The notes: a model not told the origin generated them from the letters alone. 64,000 nucleotides of DNA from Deinococcus radiopugnans ATCC 19172 (GCF_006335125.1 NZ_VDMO01000002.1:62001-126000), one strand, 5' to 3'. Positions 1-12,938 are shown, counted from the first letter of the stretch. Numbers and translations: made by a program.

Positions 1-270
1 GGGGCCGTCCAGCACCAGGAAGGCGCCCACGTCGGTGCCCTTCAGGCGCTTCTGCACGCTTTCAGGCAGCTTGGAGATGTCGGAGACGACTTCGCGCTTG
101 GGGTGGGGATTGAGCTTGGAAAAGTCCACGTTGACCTGGGTGTACTTCCAGGCTTCCACACCGCTGTGCGGGACTTCCAGGGTGTCGAACAGGTCAAAGC
201 TGGCTTTGCGCTTGGCGGTCAGCCATTCGGGGCCGCCGTGCTGGGAGAGTTGTTCGCTGAGTTGGGTCAT
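1..270 (-). CDS. sufD: SufD, Fe-S cluster assembly scaffold subunit (N-terminal part)
   Basis: Only the first 90 codons lie in the window; the gene runs off the left edge. The start ATG follows a strong AGGAGG ribosome site 4 nt away. The N-terminus (PEWLTAKRKASFDLF, then WKYTQVNVDFS) has the pattern of SufD, which with SufB and SufC forms the SufBC2D scaffold that builds Fe-S clusters in the cytosol. It is the last gene of the minus-strand unit that begins with sufC near 3.4 kb, but two unrelated small genes separate it from sufB. SufB and SufD are homologous; because a full SufB lies upstream, SufD is the better call. Confidence 0.88.
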   Translation of the reverse strand, partial: MTQLSEQLSQHGGPEWLTAKRKASFDLFDTLEVPHSGVEAWKYTQVNVDFSKLNPHPKREVVSDISKLPESVQKRLKGTDVGAFLVLDGP

Positions 271-298
271 GGTTCCTCCTGAAGATCGGGGGCGGGGC

Positions 299-658
299 TT
301 AGCGAAAGAAAGATTCGACTTCCAGCACGAAGCCGCCCGGTGTATTGAAATAAAAGGTCAGCCGCCCGTGGTTCTCGCTGGGAGGAGTGATGGTGTAGCC
401 GCCGTCGGTCAGTTGCTGGTAAATGGCGCGCACCTGTTCCGGCGTGTCCTGCAGGAAGCCGATGTGGAAGACCTTGGGATACGCCACGTCTTTGGCCTTG
501 AACACCGAAATCAAGGAGCCGTTGTCGTCGCGCAGAAAGGCCATACGCTCGTCCATCGGCATGCCATCCCCCGCCGGACGCAGGCCGAAATAGGTCTGGA
601 ACAGCTCCACGGTGGCGGGCACGTCGGTGACGCCCAGGTTGATGTGGTTGAGTTTCAA
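299..658 (-). CDS. VOC (glyoxalase/dioxygenase-fold) family protein
   Basis: A 119-residue protein reading LKLNHINLGVTDVPA at the N-terminus and GFVLEVESFF at the C-terminus, the usual start and finish of a single vicinal-oxygen-chelate module. Candidate metal ligands are the early His (NHINL), a mid-protein His (FHIGF) and the final Glu (LEVES). The TTG at 658 is preferred to an upstream ATG because GGAG lies 5 nt before it and the added residues would read through a repeat. It sits between the 89-residue hypothetical protein and sufD, 28 bp upstream of sufD, so it is probably cotranscribed. The substrate cannot be inferred; a link to Fe-S assembly is suggested by position only. Confidence 0.75.
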   Translation of the reverse strand: MKLNHINLGVTDVPATVELFQTYFGLRPAGDGMPMDERMAFLRDDNGSLISVFKAKDVAYPKVFHIGFLQDTPEQVRAIYQQLTDGGYTITPPSENHGRLTFYFNTPGGFVLEVESFFR

Positions 659-745
659 CGTTTCTCCAGTTGCCAGTCGGGGAATTGCAGACCAGGAATA
701 CACCTGATAAGGGCTACCCCATGCCAGTGCCGCAGCGTGGGAAAA

Positions 746-798
746 CCCCTCAGTCGGCTTCGCCACCAGCTCCCATCAGAGGGAGCCAGGGAAAGGGG
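746..798. repeat. Cloverleaf-like intergenic palindromic repeat
   Basis: An outer pair CCCCT (746-750) / AGGGG (794-798) encloses two small hairpins: GGC-TTC-GCC (756-764) and a perfect 6-bp stem GCTCCC/GGGAGC (769-786, loop ATCAGA). Near-identical words AAGGGCTACCCCA and AAGGGGCTACCCCA lie on the left (about 709) and right (about 794). The stretch 659-836 carries no convincing gene and is lower in GC than the suf genes. The layout resembles the small multi-copy palindromic repeats scattered between bacterial genes, but copy number cannot be seen from one window. Confidence 0.55.
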
Positions 799-836
799 CT
801 ACCCCAGCTAAAGCTTTCACAGACTGGGGTGATGGG

Positions 837-1106
837 TCATTTCAGAGAAGAGTTGCTTACTGATTCCAGCCAACGATCCATCTTCTCTTGAACTGAATGA
901 ATGGCATCTTCAGGAGTGTTGCCAGTCGCATAGATATCTTGATTATCGCCGTTCAAGTCGAAGGAGGCCGACGCCCCGAAATCACTACCCATAGAGCCTG
1001 GTTCCCGTGATTTGATTGTTGCGACAACCGGCTGACCATCCACAGCAAATTCGTAAGAAGCTTCTCTATGCTTAGAGCCTTCCACCCAATTAAGTTTGCC
1101 AAGCAT
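837..1106 (-). CDS. Hypothetical protein, 89 aa, in the suf operon
   Basis: I do not recognise this family. It is a small, soluble, acidic-to-neutral protein without a signal peptide or membrane segment, and it has no cysteine. The pattern YEFAVDGQPVVATIKSREPGS followed by SASFDLNGD looks like a small beta-rich fold with a C-terminal helix (TPEDAIHSVQEKMDRWLES). Its ATG lies 4 nt after the sufB stop, so it should be translated by coupling to sufB. Its base composition is clearly lower in GC than sufB or sufC, hinting at separate acquisition. It is not a standard suf component. Confidence 0.6.
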   Translation of the reverse strand: MLGKLNWVEGSKHREASYEFAVDGQPVVATIKSREPGSMGSDFGASASFDLNGDNQDIYATGNTPEDAIHSVQEKMDRWLESVSNSSLK

Positions 1107-1110
1107 CCGT

Positions 1111-2517
<1,407 letters not shown>

Positions 2518-2588
2518 TTGGACTCCTTGTGGAGGGTTGAGGGGGCTGAGCGGCCGGCGGAGTCAGCACTGGACCCCTGGGCGCCGCG

Positions 2589-3359
<771 letters not shown>

Positions 3360-3444
3360 ATAGGCTCCTTGTTGGCGCTCTGGGTCAGCACTCTCGCTTG
3401 GGCAGCACGGCTGCTTCTTGAGAATGATTCCTACTTACCCTCCC

Positions 3445-3473
3445 ATTTTAGCCGTTCGCGAGATTAAAGTCGA
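3445..3473 (-). promoter_or_regulatory. Promoter of the suf operon
   Basis: Read on minus: TCGACT (3468-3473), 17-bp spacer, TAAAAT (3445-3450). Transcription would start near 3438, leaving a leader of about 80 nt before sufC. Just downstream of the -10, around 3419-3431, is GAATGATTC, an odd-centred palindrome resembling part of an iron-regulator box (see findings). Confidence 0.6.
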
Positions 3474-3657
3474 GTGCATCGGTAGGGATTGAGGACCCGG
3501 TGAGGACATGGTATCCACTCCAGACAGACTGACCCCGACTGGGCCTGTCGACGCGCCCCGCAACGGTACCGGTTGCCCCGCCCTCTCCTGAGCCAAATGA
3601 GGTCGCCGCACCACGTTTTCATGCTTGTCACGCGCCCCCGTGCTACCCGTGTAGCCA

Positions 3658-4547
<890 letters not shown>

Positions 4548-4551
<4 letters not shown>

Positions 4552-4967
4552 CCCGCTCCCCAACCCGCCGCCGGATGCGCGACAGCGGGGACGGCGTGAC
4601 CTTCGACTTCGCGCCGATGGTGGACGTGGTGCTGCTGCTGCTGATTTTCTTCTTCTTGACCAGCAGCCTGGGCGCCCGCCAGAACGCACTGCCGCTGGAC
4701 CTGCCGCGCGCCAGCACCACCGTGCAGGAGACCCCCGCGCTGCCGATCGTGAGCGTGGACCGCGCCGGGAAGCTGTTTCTGAACGGCCAGGAAACCACCC
4801 TGACCAAACTGGGCGGGCAACTCAAGCCCCTGCTGGGCACCTCGGGCGGTGTGGTGGGCCTGCGTGCCGACGAGCGCGGCAGCTACGGCACGGTGGTCCG
4901 CGTGATGGACGTGATCAAGAAGGCGGGCGGCGAACGCCTGGCGCTGGGCACGAGGCCCAGCCAGTGA
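4548..4967 (+). CDS. exbD: ExbD/TolR-family transport protein
   Basis: 139 residues. One membrane helix near 23-42 carries the essential aspartate in MVDVVLLLLIFFFLTSS, the proton-binding residue of the family. The periplasmic part (about 60-135) ends with VGLRADERGSYGTVVRVMDVIKKAG, the usual ExbD/TolR dimerising domain. Its ATG overlaps the exbB stop (ATGA), so translation is coupled. It inserts into the ExbB ring and harvests proton motive force for the downstream TonB-like protein. Confidence 0.92.
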
Positions 4968-4968
4968 C

Positions 4969-7107
4969 ATGACCACTTCCCCGCCCCCCCGGACCCCGTC
5001 GGGCTTCTCTGCCGAGGGCCTCGAACGTTACCGGGCGCTGGCAGCCACCCTGGGGCTGCATGCGGCCCTATTCACCGCCCTGTTGTTGCTGCGTCCCAGC
5101 ACGCCCGAGACCTTCCAGACCACCCCTGATCCGCTGCGAACCCCGCTGGAAGTCGTGACGCTGGCCCCCCCGCCGGAAACCCTGCCTGAACAGGCCAGCG
5201 CCCCGCTGACGCAGAAGCCCGCCGTGACCAAGCCTGTGACGCCCAAACCCGTCACCACCAGGCCCGCCGCGCCGCCCAAACCGGCGCCCACCCCAGCCAG
5301 AGCGGCCCCCACCCCACCACCCGCGCCCGAACCGGCCCCGACGCCTCAGCCCACGCCGGCACCCACACCCACCCCGGCACCCCAGCCCTCGCCGCCCGCC
5401 GCGCAGGTCAGGGCACCGTCGCCCGCGCCGCCCCCCAGCCCCGCTGAAACGGCGGCCGAGACGCCTGCACCCGCAAAACCAGCAGCGGCCCCAGCCGCAC
5501 AGGCGCCAGCTACTCCAGAGGCGGAGCCCCCCGCGCCCACCCCGGCCGAGCGAACCCCGGCGACCCAGCCGACGCCCGAGGCCCCGGCCCCGGCCCGCAC
5601 GGCGGCCACCGCGCCCACGGTGCCGTCGCCGCAACCGGCGCCCGAGATCGCCCCGGAGCGGGTGGTCACGCCGCAGGTGGGCAGCGTGGAGCCCCAGGCC
5701 CGCACCGCCGCGCCGGACACGCCGGCCGAACCGGTGCAGGCCGCCCCCGCCGCGCCTGCACCCCAGCCGGAAGCCGTGACCGCACTGCCCCGCCGCGAGG
5801 ACGCCGCGCCCCCGGCGCCGGGGGACAGCACGCCCGCCTCAGGCACGCCGGCCAGGGACCAGACCGCGGCCACGCAAGCGCCCACCACGGCGCGGCCCAC
5901 CGCCCAGGCGCCCGCCCCCCAATCACCTGCGGAGGCTGCGCCCGCCGCGCCCAGCCGCAGCGCCAGCACGGAGCCGGTGGCCGCCATTCCGGCCCGCCCA
6001 CAGGCCAGCGCCGCACCCCAGGCCACGGCGCCCGCCGCTCCAGTCACGTCCCGCGAAACGCCCATTCCGGTGACTCCACGCGCCGAGACGGGCCGGGCAG
6101 GGGCCGTGACGGACACCCCCACCAACGACGCCCCGGCCCCAGTGGCGGCACGCCCCAGCCGCACCCCGATTCCGGCGGTGCCCGCTGCCGGGGCTGGGGA
6201 TGCCCGTGCAGCCCCCGGCGCGCAGCCTGACTCCCAGGGCAGCGCTCCTGTCGCCGCCACGCCGGCCCGCACTCCGGGACCGGCCGCAGCCCCCGCACCT
6301 GCGGCTCCGGTGGCTGCCGCGCCGGGAGATCGGGCTGCCGGAACAGGCACGGGCAGCGCGCCAGTCAGTGCCCGCCCGGCCGAGGGAACGTCGGCCGGGC
6401 CCGGCACGACCACGACGCCCGGCAGTCCCGCCGAGGCTCCCTCGCGGGGGACGGCAGGCAGCGGCGGGGTCACGCCCGGCGCCCCCGCCGCCCCACGCGA
6501 ATCGGCGGGCGGCACCGGCAGCGGCACGGGCGGCAGCCCCGCCCCCGGCACACCCGTCAGCGGGCGCGGGGACGGCGCAGGCCAGCCCGGCTCTGGTCAG
6601 GCTGGAACAGGCCAGGGCGGCGCAGGTACGGCTCCGGCGGCCTCACGTCCAGGCGCAGCCGGGAGCGGGGCCACGGGCAGCGGTGGAGCAGGCGATGACG
6701 GTGGCGTGACTGCCCGCGCCGGCGGTGGGGGCGGCGGCACCGGCGGCAGCGAGGACCGCCTGCTGAACTGCACGGTGGTGGTGGACGTGCGCGGTTTTGC
6801 CGCCTTCCAGCGTGCCCAGTCCAGCTTCGTGTTCGATCAGGCGGGCAAACAGGTCTGGCCGGACGCGGCGCTGATTAAGGGCGTGAGCAGCCAGCTGGTG
6901 CAGGAAGGCAACCTGCAGACCTACATCACCAGCGAGGGCCAGATCGGCGACTTCAAGAACGTCACGCGGGTCAAGGCGCAAGGCGTCCAGGCCACCAAAT
7001 TTGCCCCCACCAGCAACTACATCACCGACGCCGTGCTGTCCGCCGCCGCCGCCGCCCAGTTCCGCTCGGCGGGTCAGGCGTGCCGGGTGGTCTACCTCAA
7101 GAATTGA
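4969..7107 (+). CDS. TonB-like periplasm-spanning protein with Pro/Ala-rich linker and LPP20-like C-terminus
   Basis: 712 residues. A short cytosolic start is followed by one membrane anchor (about 22-43, LAATLGLHAALFTALLLL), the TonB/TolA arrangement. Residues about 50-590 are a low-complexity linker, first Pro/Ala/Thr-rich, then Gly/Ser-rich, long enough to cross a wide periplasm. The last about 118 residues are folded: VVVDVRGFAAF, then QAGKQVWPD, then ITDAVLSAAAAAQF and CRVVYLKN. This pattern is closer to LPP20-like/FlgT-type periplasmic modules (IDARG...E.G..V...D.V.S) than to the canonical TonB C-terminus. Starts 1 nt after the exbD stop. Probably the energy-transducing rod for this ExbBD pair. 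No TonB-dependent receptor is encoded in the window. Confidence 0.72.
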   Translation: MTTSPPPRTPSGFSAEGLERYRALAATLGLHAALFTALLLLRPSTPETFQTTPDPLRTPLEVVTLAPPPETLPEQASAPLTQKPAVTKPVTPKPVTTRPAAPPKPAPTPARAAPTPPPAPEPAPTPQPTPAPTPTPAPQPSPPAAQVRAPSPAPPPSPAETAAETPAPAKPAAAPAAQAPATPEAEPPAPTPAERTPATQPTPEAPAPARTAATAPTVPSPQPAPEIAPERVVTPQVGSVEPQARTAAPDTPAEPVQAAPAAPAPQPEAVTALPRREDAAPPAPGDSTPASGTPARDQTAATQAPTTARPTAQAPAPQSPAEAAPAAPSRSASTEPVAAIPARPQASAAPQATAPAAPVTSRETPIPVTPRAETGRAGAVTDTPTNDAPAPVAARPSRTPIPAVPAAGAGDARAAPGAQPDSQGSAPVAATPARTPGPAAAPAPAAPVAAAPGDRAAGTGTGSAPVSARPAEGTSAGPGTTTTPGSPAEAPSRGTAGSGGVTPGAPAAPRESAGGTGSGTGGSPAPGTPVSGRGDGAGQPGSGQAGTGQGGAGTAPAASRPGAAGSGATGSGGAGDDGGVTARAGGGGGGTGGSEDRLLNCTVVVDVRGFAAFQRAQSSFVFDQAGKQVWPDAALIKGVSSQLVQEGNLQTYITSEGQIGDFKNVTRVKAQGVQATKFAPTSNYITDAVLSAAAAAQFRSAGQACRVVYLKN

Positions 7108-7185
7108 GAAGCGGCAGTGACCCGTCGCGTCCACGGCCCCGGCATCAGCTTCCCGTCAACCACAAGTCCCTAAATGGAGTGCAGA

Positions 7186-7968
7186 ATGCGTAAACCCACC
7201 CACCTGATGGCCCTACTGATCTCGCTGCCCCTGCTGTCCGGCCCAGCGCTGGCCTGGGTGCCTCAACTGGAAGAAACCGTCGCCAAGAACGTGATCGACG
7301 GCGCGTATGGCCGCCGCGCCCCGGTGCCCACGTTTCTGACCGTGGACCTGGGGGTCAAGGACGGTCAGTTTGTGGCGGGGCCGAAGGTCGTCACCGCGTA
7401 CATGGGCGGCCCGGCCTGCGTGGAGGGCTGGCTGGCCGCCCCCACGGACTACTCGACCGGCAGCCGCCCCGCCTCTCTGACGGTGAGTGGACAGGCCGAT
7501 CAGTTGTTCTTCCAGGCGCAGGACGCCCGCGACTCCTTCAAGAACCTGAGCGCCAAGGAGGCGCTGGGGGACGACTTTGCCAGCAAGCGCCTTGCCAACG
7601 GAGAGTTGCGGGTGGACGTGGCGGTGCGCGGCCTGCCCACCGAACAGGCCCGCAGCGCCTACCTGGTGAGACTGAAGGGCAAGGACGGCTCGCTGGTGGC
7701 GCCGGTCCGGTCCACCTACGTCAACGACTGGAAACCGATCGCCGCTGCCCAGGCTGCCGCACCTGCGACCACCACGGACGCGACCACTGCCTCAGCGCCT
7801 GCAACAACCGCGCCCGCCAAAGGCCCCTACCAGGGCACCCTGGTCTACTACTTCGAACCCCTCAAGGCCGGGCTGGGCGCCGGGGACAAGATGGACCTCC
7901 TGATCAAGACCGAGGCCGACACCGACTGCGCCTACAGCGTGGTGGTGGACCTCAGCAAATTCCAGTAA
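7186..7968 (+). CDS. Secreted protein of the exbBD operon, unknown function
   Basis: 260 residues starting MRKPTHLMALLISLPLLSG with cleavage likely after ALA (about residue 23). The start at 7186 is chosen because GGAG lies 6 nt before it; an ATG at 7174 would place the ribosome site inside the gene. The mature part has a beta-rich N-terminal half, an Ala/Thr-rich linker (about 190-215) and a short C-terminal half ending CAYSVVVDLSKFQ, giving two cysteines that could pair. It lies 78 nt after the TonB-like gene and before the terminator at 7990, so it is probably part of the same unit and may be a periplasmic partner. I do not recognise the family. Confidence 0.65.
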   Translation: MRKPTHLMALLISLPLLSGPALAWVPQLEETVAKNVIDGAYGRRAPVPTFLTVDLGVKDGQFVAGPKVVTAYMGGPACVEGWLAAPTDYSTGSRPASLTVSGQADQLFFQAQDARDSFKNLSAKEALGDDFASKRLANGELRVDVAVRGLPTEQARSAYLVRLKGKDGSLVAPVRSTYVNDWKPIAAAQAAAPATTTDATTASAPATTAPAKGPYQGTLVYYFEPLKAGLGAGDKMDLLIKTEADTDCAYSVVVDLSKFQ

Positions 7969-7989
7969 GCGCGTCACGCTGGACCTGCG

Positions 7990-8017
7990 CCTCCTCCCCT
8001 GCGGGTGGAGGTTTTTT
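7990..8017 (+). terminator. Rho-independent terminator of the exbBD operon
   Basis: CCTCC/GGAGG and CCC/GGG stems separated by a T-T mismatch, followed directly by six T (8012-8017). It lies 22 nt after the last gene of the operon and before coaX. Confidence 0.8.
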
Positions 8018-8049
8018 CGTGGACGGCACGCCTGCGCCCCAACACCCTC

Positions 8050-8055
8050 TAGACT
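8050..8055 (+). promoter_or_regulatory. -10 box for leaderless coaX
   Basis: TAGACT ends 7 nt before the GTG start of coaX. There is no ribosome site, so the transcript probably starts at or next to the start codon. No good -35 is seen at 16-18 bp. Confidence 0.5.
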
Positions 8056-8062
8056 CCCGGTT

Positions 8063-8839
<777 letters not shown>

Positions 8840-8841
8840 CC

Positions 8842-8870
8842 TTGGCCGTTTGCGGTCCACCCGTTACCCT
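8842..8870 (+). promoter_or_regulatory. Promoter of the BtuF-like gene
   Basis: TTGGCC (8842-8847), 17-bp spacer, TACCCT (8865-8870), then 6 nt to the ATG: a leaderless arrangement that begins right after the coaX stop. Confidence 0.6.
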
Positions 8871-8876
8871 GGCCCC

Positions 8877-9773
8877 ATGACCCACGCCCCAGACCGCATC
8901 GTCAGCCTGCTGCCCAGCGCCACCGACCTGCTGTTCGACCTGGGCCTGGGCGCACGGCTGGCCGGGATCAGCCACTCGTGTGACCATCCGGGCGCGGCGG
9001 GCCTGCCGGTGCTGACGCGCTCGATTGTGGACGCGGGCGCCTCCCAGGCCGAGATCGACCGGGCCGTGAGCGAGGCAGTGCGTGCGGGCCTGGCCCTCTA
9101 CAGCGTGGACGGCGACGTGCTGGACGCCCTCAATCCCGATCTGGTGGTCACGCAGGGCGTGTGCGAGGTCTGCGCGGTCACGCCGGGAACCATCGAGGAG
9201 GCGGTGCGCTACCTGCCCGGCTGTCTGCCCGCCGCCAACGTATTGAGCCTGGAAGGCCGCAGCGTGGCCGGGATTCTGGACGACCTGCGCGCCCTGGCCG
9301 GAGCGGCGGGCGTGGCCGGACAGGGCGAGACGCTGGCCGCCGAGGCCCAGCGGCGCTGGGACACGGTCACGCCCGTTCAGACCGCGCCCCGCGTGCTGAC
9401 GCTGGAGTGGGTCGACCCGCCCTTCTACGGCGGCCACTGGGTGCCTGAGCAGGTGACGCGCGCAGGCGGGGTGAGCGTGCTGGGCGCACCGGGCATTGAT
9501 TCGGGCCGGGCCACCTGGGACGAGATCGCGGCCCTCGATCCCGACGTGATCGTGGTGATGTGCTGCGGCTACGGCCTGACGCGGAACGCGGATTTTGCCC
9601 GCCAGTTGCTGGAGCGCAGCGATCTGCGGGCGGTGCAGGACGGCCAGGTGTGGGCGGTGGACGCCAACGCCCACTTTTCCCGCCCGGCGCTGGGCGTGGT
9701 GCGCGGCGCGGAGGTGCTGGCCGAACTGCTGCGCGGACGCGAATGCGTGGGCGAGAGCGTGCGGGTGAGGTGA
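8877..9773 (+). CDS. Cobalamin-binding (BtuF-like) periplasmic-binding-fold protein
   Basis: 298 residues with the type III binding-protein layout of BtuF/FepB: RIVSLLPSATDLLFDLGLGARLAGISHSCDHP at the start, NPDLVVTQGVCEVCAV in the middle and LDPDVIVVMCCGYGL later. Oddly, there is no signal peptide or lipobox; the start is cytosolic, as in a group of BtuF-like proteins annotated 'cobalamin-binding protein' in this phylum. Cysteine clusters (CEVCAV, MCCG) are notable for such a fold. No ABC permease or ATPase is adjacent. The role in B12 or corrinoid handling is by family resemblance only. Confidence 0.8.
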   Translation: MTHAPDRIVSLLPSATDLLFDLGLGARLAGISHSCDHPGAAGLPVLTRSIVDAGASQAEIDRAVSEAVRAGLALYSVDGDVLDALNPDLVVTQGVCEVCAVTPGTIEEAVRYLPGCLPAANVLSLEGRSVAGILDDLRALAGAAGVAGQGETLAAEAQRRWDTVTPVQTAPRVLTLEWVDPPFYGGHWVPEQVTRAGGVSVLGAPGIDSGRATWDEIAALDPDVIVVMCCGYGLTRNADFARQLLERSDLRAVQDGQVWAVDANAHFSRPALGVVRGAEVLAELLRGRECVGESVRVR

Positions 9774-9822
9774 GAACCGTTCGCCGCAGCGGGCATCGCC
9801 AGCCCGCAAGCTGCGGCGTCGA

Positions 9823-10833
9823 TCAGCCCCCAAACGTGCCCACGAACGACACCGCGAGCAGCAACGTGAAGCCCAGACCGCCCACCAGCAGCGCCGGCCC
9901 GCCCAGGCGGCGCAGCACCGCAAAATTCACGCCCAGGCCAATGCCCGCCATTGAGGCCGCCGTCAGCAGCAGGCTGACGGTCTGCATCCCGTTCGTGAGG
10001 GTCGACGGCAGCAGCCCGGCGCTGCTGACGACGCCGACCAGCAGAAAGCCCACCAGGAAGGCGGGGAGCAGGGGAGGCCGGGCGGCCTGTGCGGTCTGTT
10101 TGGAGGGTACCCCCGCGTCCCGGCGCCGCAGCACCGCGCCCAGCAGCAGCAGCACCGGGGCGAGCAGCGCCACCCGCGTGAGTTTGGTCAGCATGGCGAA
10201 GTCGAGGGCGTGGCCCCCCTGCGCCGCCCCCGCCGCCAGCACCTGCGCGATCTCGTGCAGGCTGGAACCGGTCATCAGGCCGTAGCGCTGCGCGTCCAGC
10301 CCCAGCGGCAGCGCCAGCAGGCTGTAGCCCACCACCCCCACCGTCCCCAGCAGCGAACACACCGCCACCGACACCGAGACCTCGTCCTCGTCGGCGCGGA
10401 TGATCGGCGCGGCGGCGGCGATGGCCGACGCCCCGCAGATGCTGGAGCCCACTGCGACCGCCAGCCCCAGCCCGCGCGGCAGCCCCCAGCGCCGCGCCAG
10501 CCAGGTCATGCTCAGCAGGCCGGTGCCGATCACCGCCAGATCCAGCAGCAGCACCTGCGGCCCCGCCTGCGCGAACAGCACGAAGTTCAGCCGCACGCCC
10601 AGCAGCACCACACCCAGCCGCAGCAGCGTGCGGGCCGCGTAGCCGGCCCCTGGCTGCACGCTGGCCGGCAGGCGCACCAACCCCCGTACCGCCAGCCCCA
10701 GCAGCAGCGCCAGCCCCAGTGCTCCCAGCACCCGCAGCCCCGGCAGCGTGGACAGCAGGTACGCCGCCGCCGTCAGCGCGGCCACCAGCGCCAGGCCCGG
10801 CAGCAACCTCTTAATAACAATCAGGCTCGACAT
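9823..10833 (-). CDS. YeiH-family putative sulfate exporter / membrane protein
   Basis: 336 residues, about ten membrane helices. Recognisable YeiH/UPF0324 blocks: LRVLGALGLALLLG, TLLRLGVVLLGVRLNF, GSSICGASAIAAAAPII and GSSLHEIAQVLAAG. The family is predicted to export sulfite/sulfate-like anions; the E. coli member is controlled by the LysR regulator YeiE. Here too a LysR gene is divergent, 80 bp away, which supports that pairing. The ATG has no ribosome site but a promoter ends 6 nt upstream. Confidence 0.88.
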   Translation of the reverse strand: MSSLIVIKRLLPGLALVAALTAAAYLLSTLPGLRVLGALGLALLLGLAVRGLVRLPASVQPGAGYAARTLLRLGVVLLGVRLNFVLFAQAGPQVLLLDLAVIGTGLLSMTWLARRWGLPRGLGLAVAVGSSICGASAIAAAAPIIRADEDEVSVSVAVCSLLGTVGVVGYSLLALPLGLDAQRYGLMTGSSLHEIAQVLAAGAAQGGHALDFAMLTKLTRVALLAPVLLLLGAVLRRRDAGVPSKQTAQAARPPLLPAFLVGFLLVGVVSSAGLLPSTLTNGMQTVSLLLTAASMAGIGLGVNFAVLRRLGGPALLVGGLGFTLLLAVSFVGTFGG

Positions 10834-10839
10834 GTCCGC

Positions 10840-10868
10840 AGGCTAGAAGTCGCCTTGACATAAATCAA
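10840..10868 (-). promoter_or_regulatory. Leaderless promoter of the yeiH-like gene
   Basis: On minus: TTGATT (10863-10868), 17-bp spacer, TAGCCT (10840-10845), 6 nt to the ATG. Its -35 overlaps the TCAAATTGA dyad (10865-10873) that probably binds the divergent LysR regulator. Confidence 0.6.
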
Positions 10869-10878
10869 ATTGAAATTT

Positions 10879-10908
10879 TTGGAAAGAGACCTCAAAAAAA
10901 TCTATAAT
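10879..10908 (+). promoter_or_regulatory. Promoter of the LysR gene
   Basis: TTGGAA (10879-10884), 18-bp spacer, TATAAT (10903-10908), 5 nt to the ATG. The TTG that would extend the reading frame upstream lies inside this -10 box, so the ATG at 10914 is the credible start. Confidence 0.6.
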
Positions 10909-10913
10909 TGGTC

Positions 10914-11849
10914 ATGGCCCTTCACCCTGAACAGTTGCTGACCTTCGCCGCCGTGGCCCGCAGCGGCAGCCTCACGGCGGCGGCGCGCGAGCGGCACCTC
11001 AGCCAGCCGTCGGTGTCCAGCCAGCTCAAGCTGCTGGCGTCCTCGGTGGGCGAACCGCTGCTGATCCGGCACCGCCTGGGGATGCGGCTGACCCCGGCGG
11101 GCGAGGCGCTGCTGCCGCACGCCCAGGCGCTGGGGCGGGCGCTGGAGGGCGCGCGGCTGTTCGCGGCCGAATTGCAGGGCCTGCAGCGGGGCACGCTGCG
11201 GGTGGTGGCCAGCAACACCCTCGCGGCGCACGTGCTGCCGCGCGCGCTGGCCGCCTTTCACGCCCGGCACCCCGCCGTCACGCTGAACATCCAGACGGCC
11301 AACACCCACGGCGCCGTGCGCGCCCTGCTGGCCGGCGAGACGGATCTCGCGCTGATCGAGGGGCCGGCGCAGCCCCCCACCGAGGGCATACGGGCCAGCG
11401 TGATCGGCCATGACACCCTGCGCCTGATCCTGCCGCCGGGGCATCCGCTGAACCGCCCCCAATTGAACGCAGCAGACCTGCAGGGCTTGCCGGTCATCTG
11501 GCGCGAGTCCGGCTCCGGCACCCGCGAGGTGGCCGAGGGCGTGCTGCGGCAGGCCGGAGTCACGGTGCGCCCGGTGCTGGAACTGGCCGGCACGGAGGCC
11601 ATCAAGGAGGCCGTGATCAGCGGGCTGGGCGCCGCCTTCGTCTCCGAGCTCAGCGTGCGCCGGGAACGCGCCGCCGGACAGCTCGCCAGCCCCGCTCTGA
11701 CCCTGCCCGGCCTGAACCGTGACCTGACCGCCCTGACCCCGGACGTGCCCTCCCGCACTGCCCACGCTCTGCTGGACGAGTTGCTGGCGCTGTCGCACAG
11801 AGAACAGACGCTCGGAAAGCAGACAGACCCAGAGCAGGCAGGCGGATAA
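10914..11849 (+). CDS. LysR-family transcriptional regulator
   Basis: 311 residues. N-terminal winged helix-turn-helix (about 4-62: LTFAAVARSGSLTAAARERHLSQPSVSSQLK) and a C-terminal effector domain (about 88-290, GTLRVVASNTLAAHVLP...). It faces the YeiH-type transporter gene across a short shared promoter region, the classic LysR arrangement, so it probably regulates that gene and itself. The ligand is unknown; for YeiE-type regulators sulfite has been proposed. Ends near a bidirectional hairpin at 11866. Confidence 0.92.
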   Translation: MALHPEQLLTFAAVARSGSLTAAARERHLSQPSVSSQLKLLASSVGEPLLIRHRLGMRLTPAGEALLPHAQALGRALEGARLFAAELQGLQRGTLRVVASNTLAAHVLPRALAAFHARHPAVTLNIQTANTHGAVRALLAGETDLALIEGPAQPPTEGIRASVIGHDTLRLILPPGHPLNRPQLNAADLQGLPVIWRESGSGTREVAEGVLRQAGVTVRPVLELAGTEAIKEAVISGLGAAFVSELSVRRERAAGQLASPALTLPGLNRDLTALTPDVPSRTAHALLDELLALSHREQTLGKQTDPEQAGG

Positions 11850-11865
11850 CCCGAAACAAGAAAAG

Positions 11866-11894
11866 GAGGGGAAACGGCGTTCTCGTCTCCCCTC
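11866..11894. terminator. Bidirectional terminator-like hairpin
   Basis: GAGGGGA (11866-11872) pairs with TCCCCTC (11888-11894). It sits between the convergent LysR and PiT genes; on minus the stem is followed by CCTTTTCTTG. Confidence 0.55.
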
Positions 11895-11929
11895 TTCCAA
11901 GGCCCACACGCGCCCTGTTTGCGCCTGCG

Positions 11930-12931
<1,002 letters not shown>

Positions 12932-12938
12932 CAGCGTC

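Noticed and set aside
5346..6551. A 401-codon frame on minus opposite the Pro/Ala-rich linker
   Set aside because: Ala/Gly/Val-only composition is the mirror of Pro/Ala codons on plus; the plus frame has proper ends, anchor and operon overlaps.
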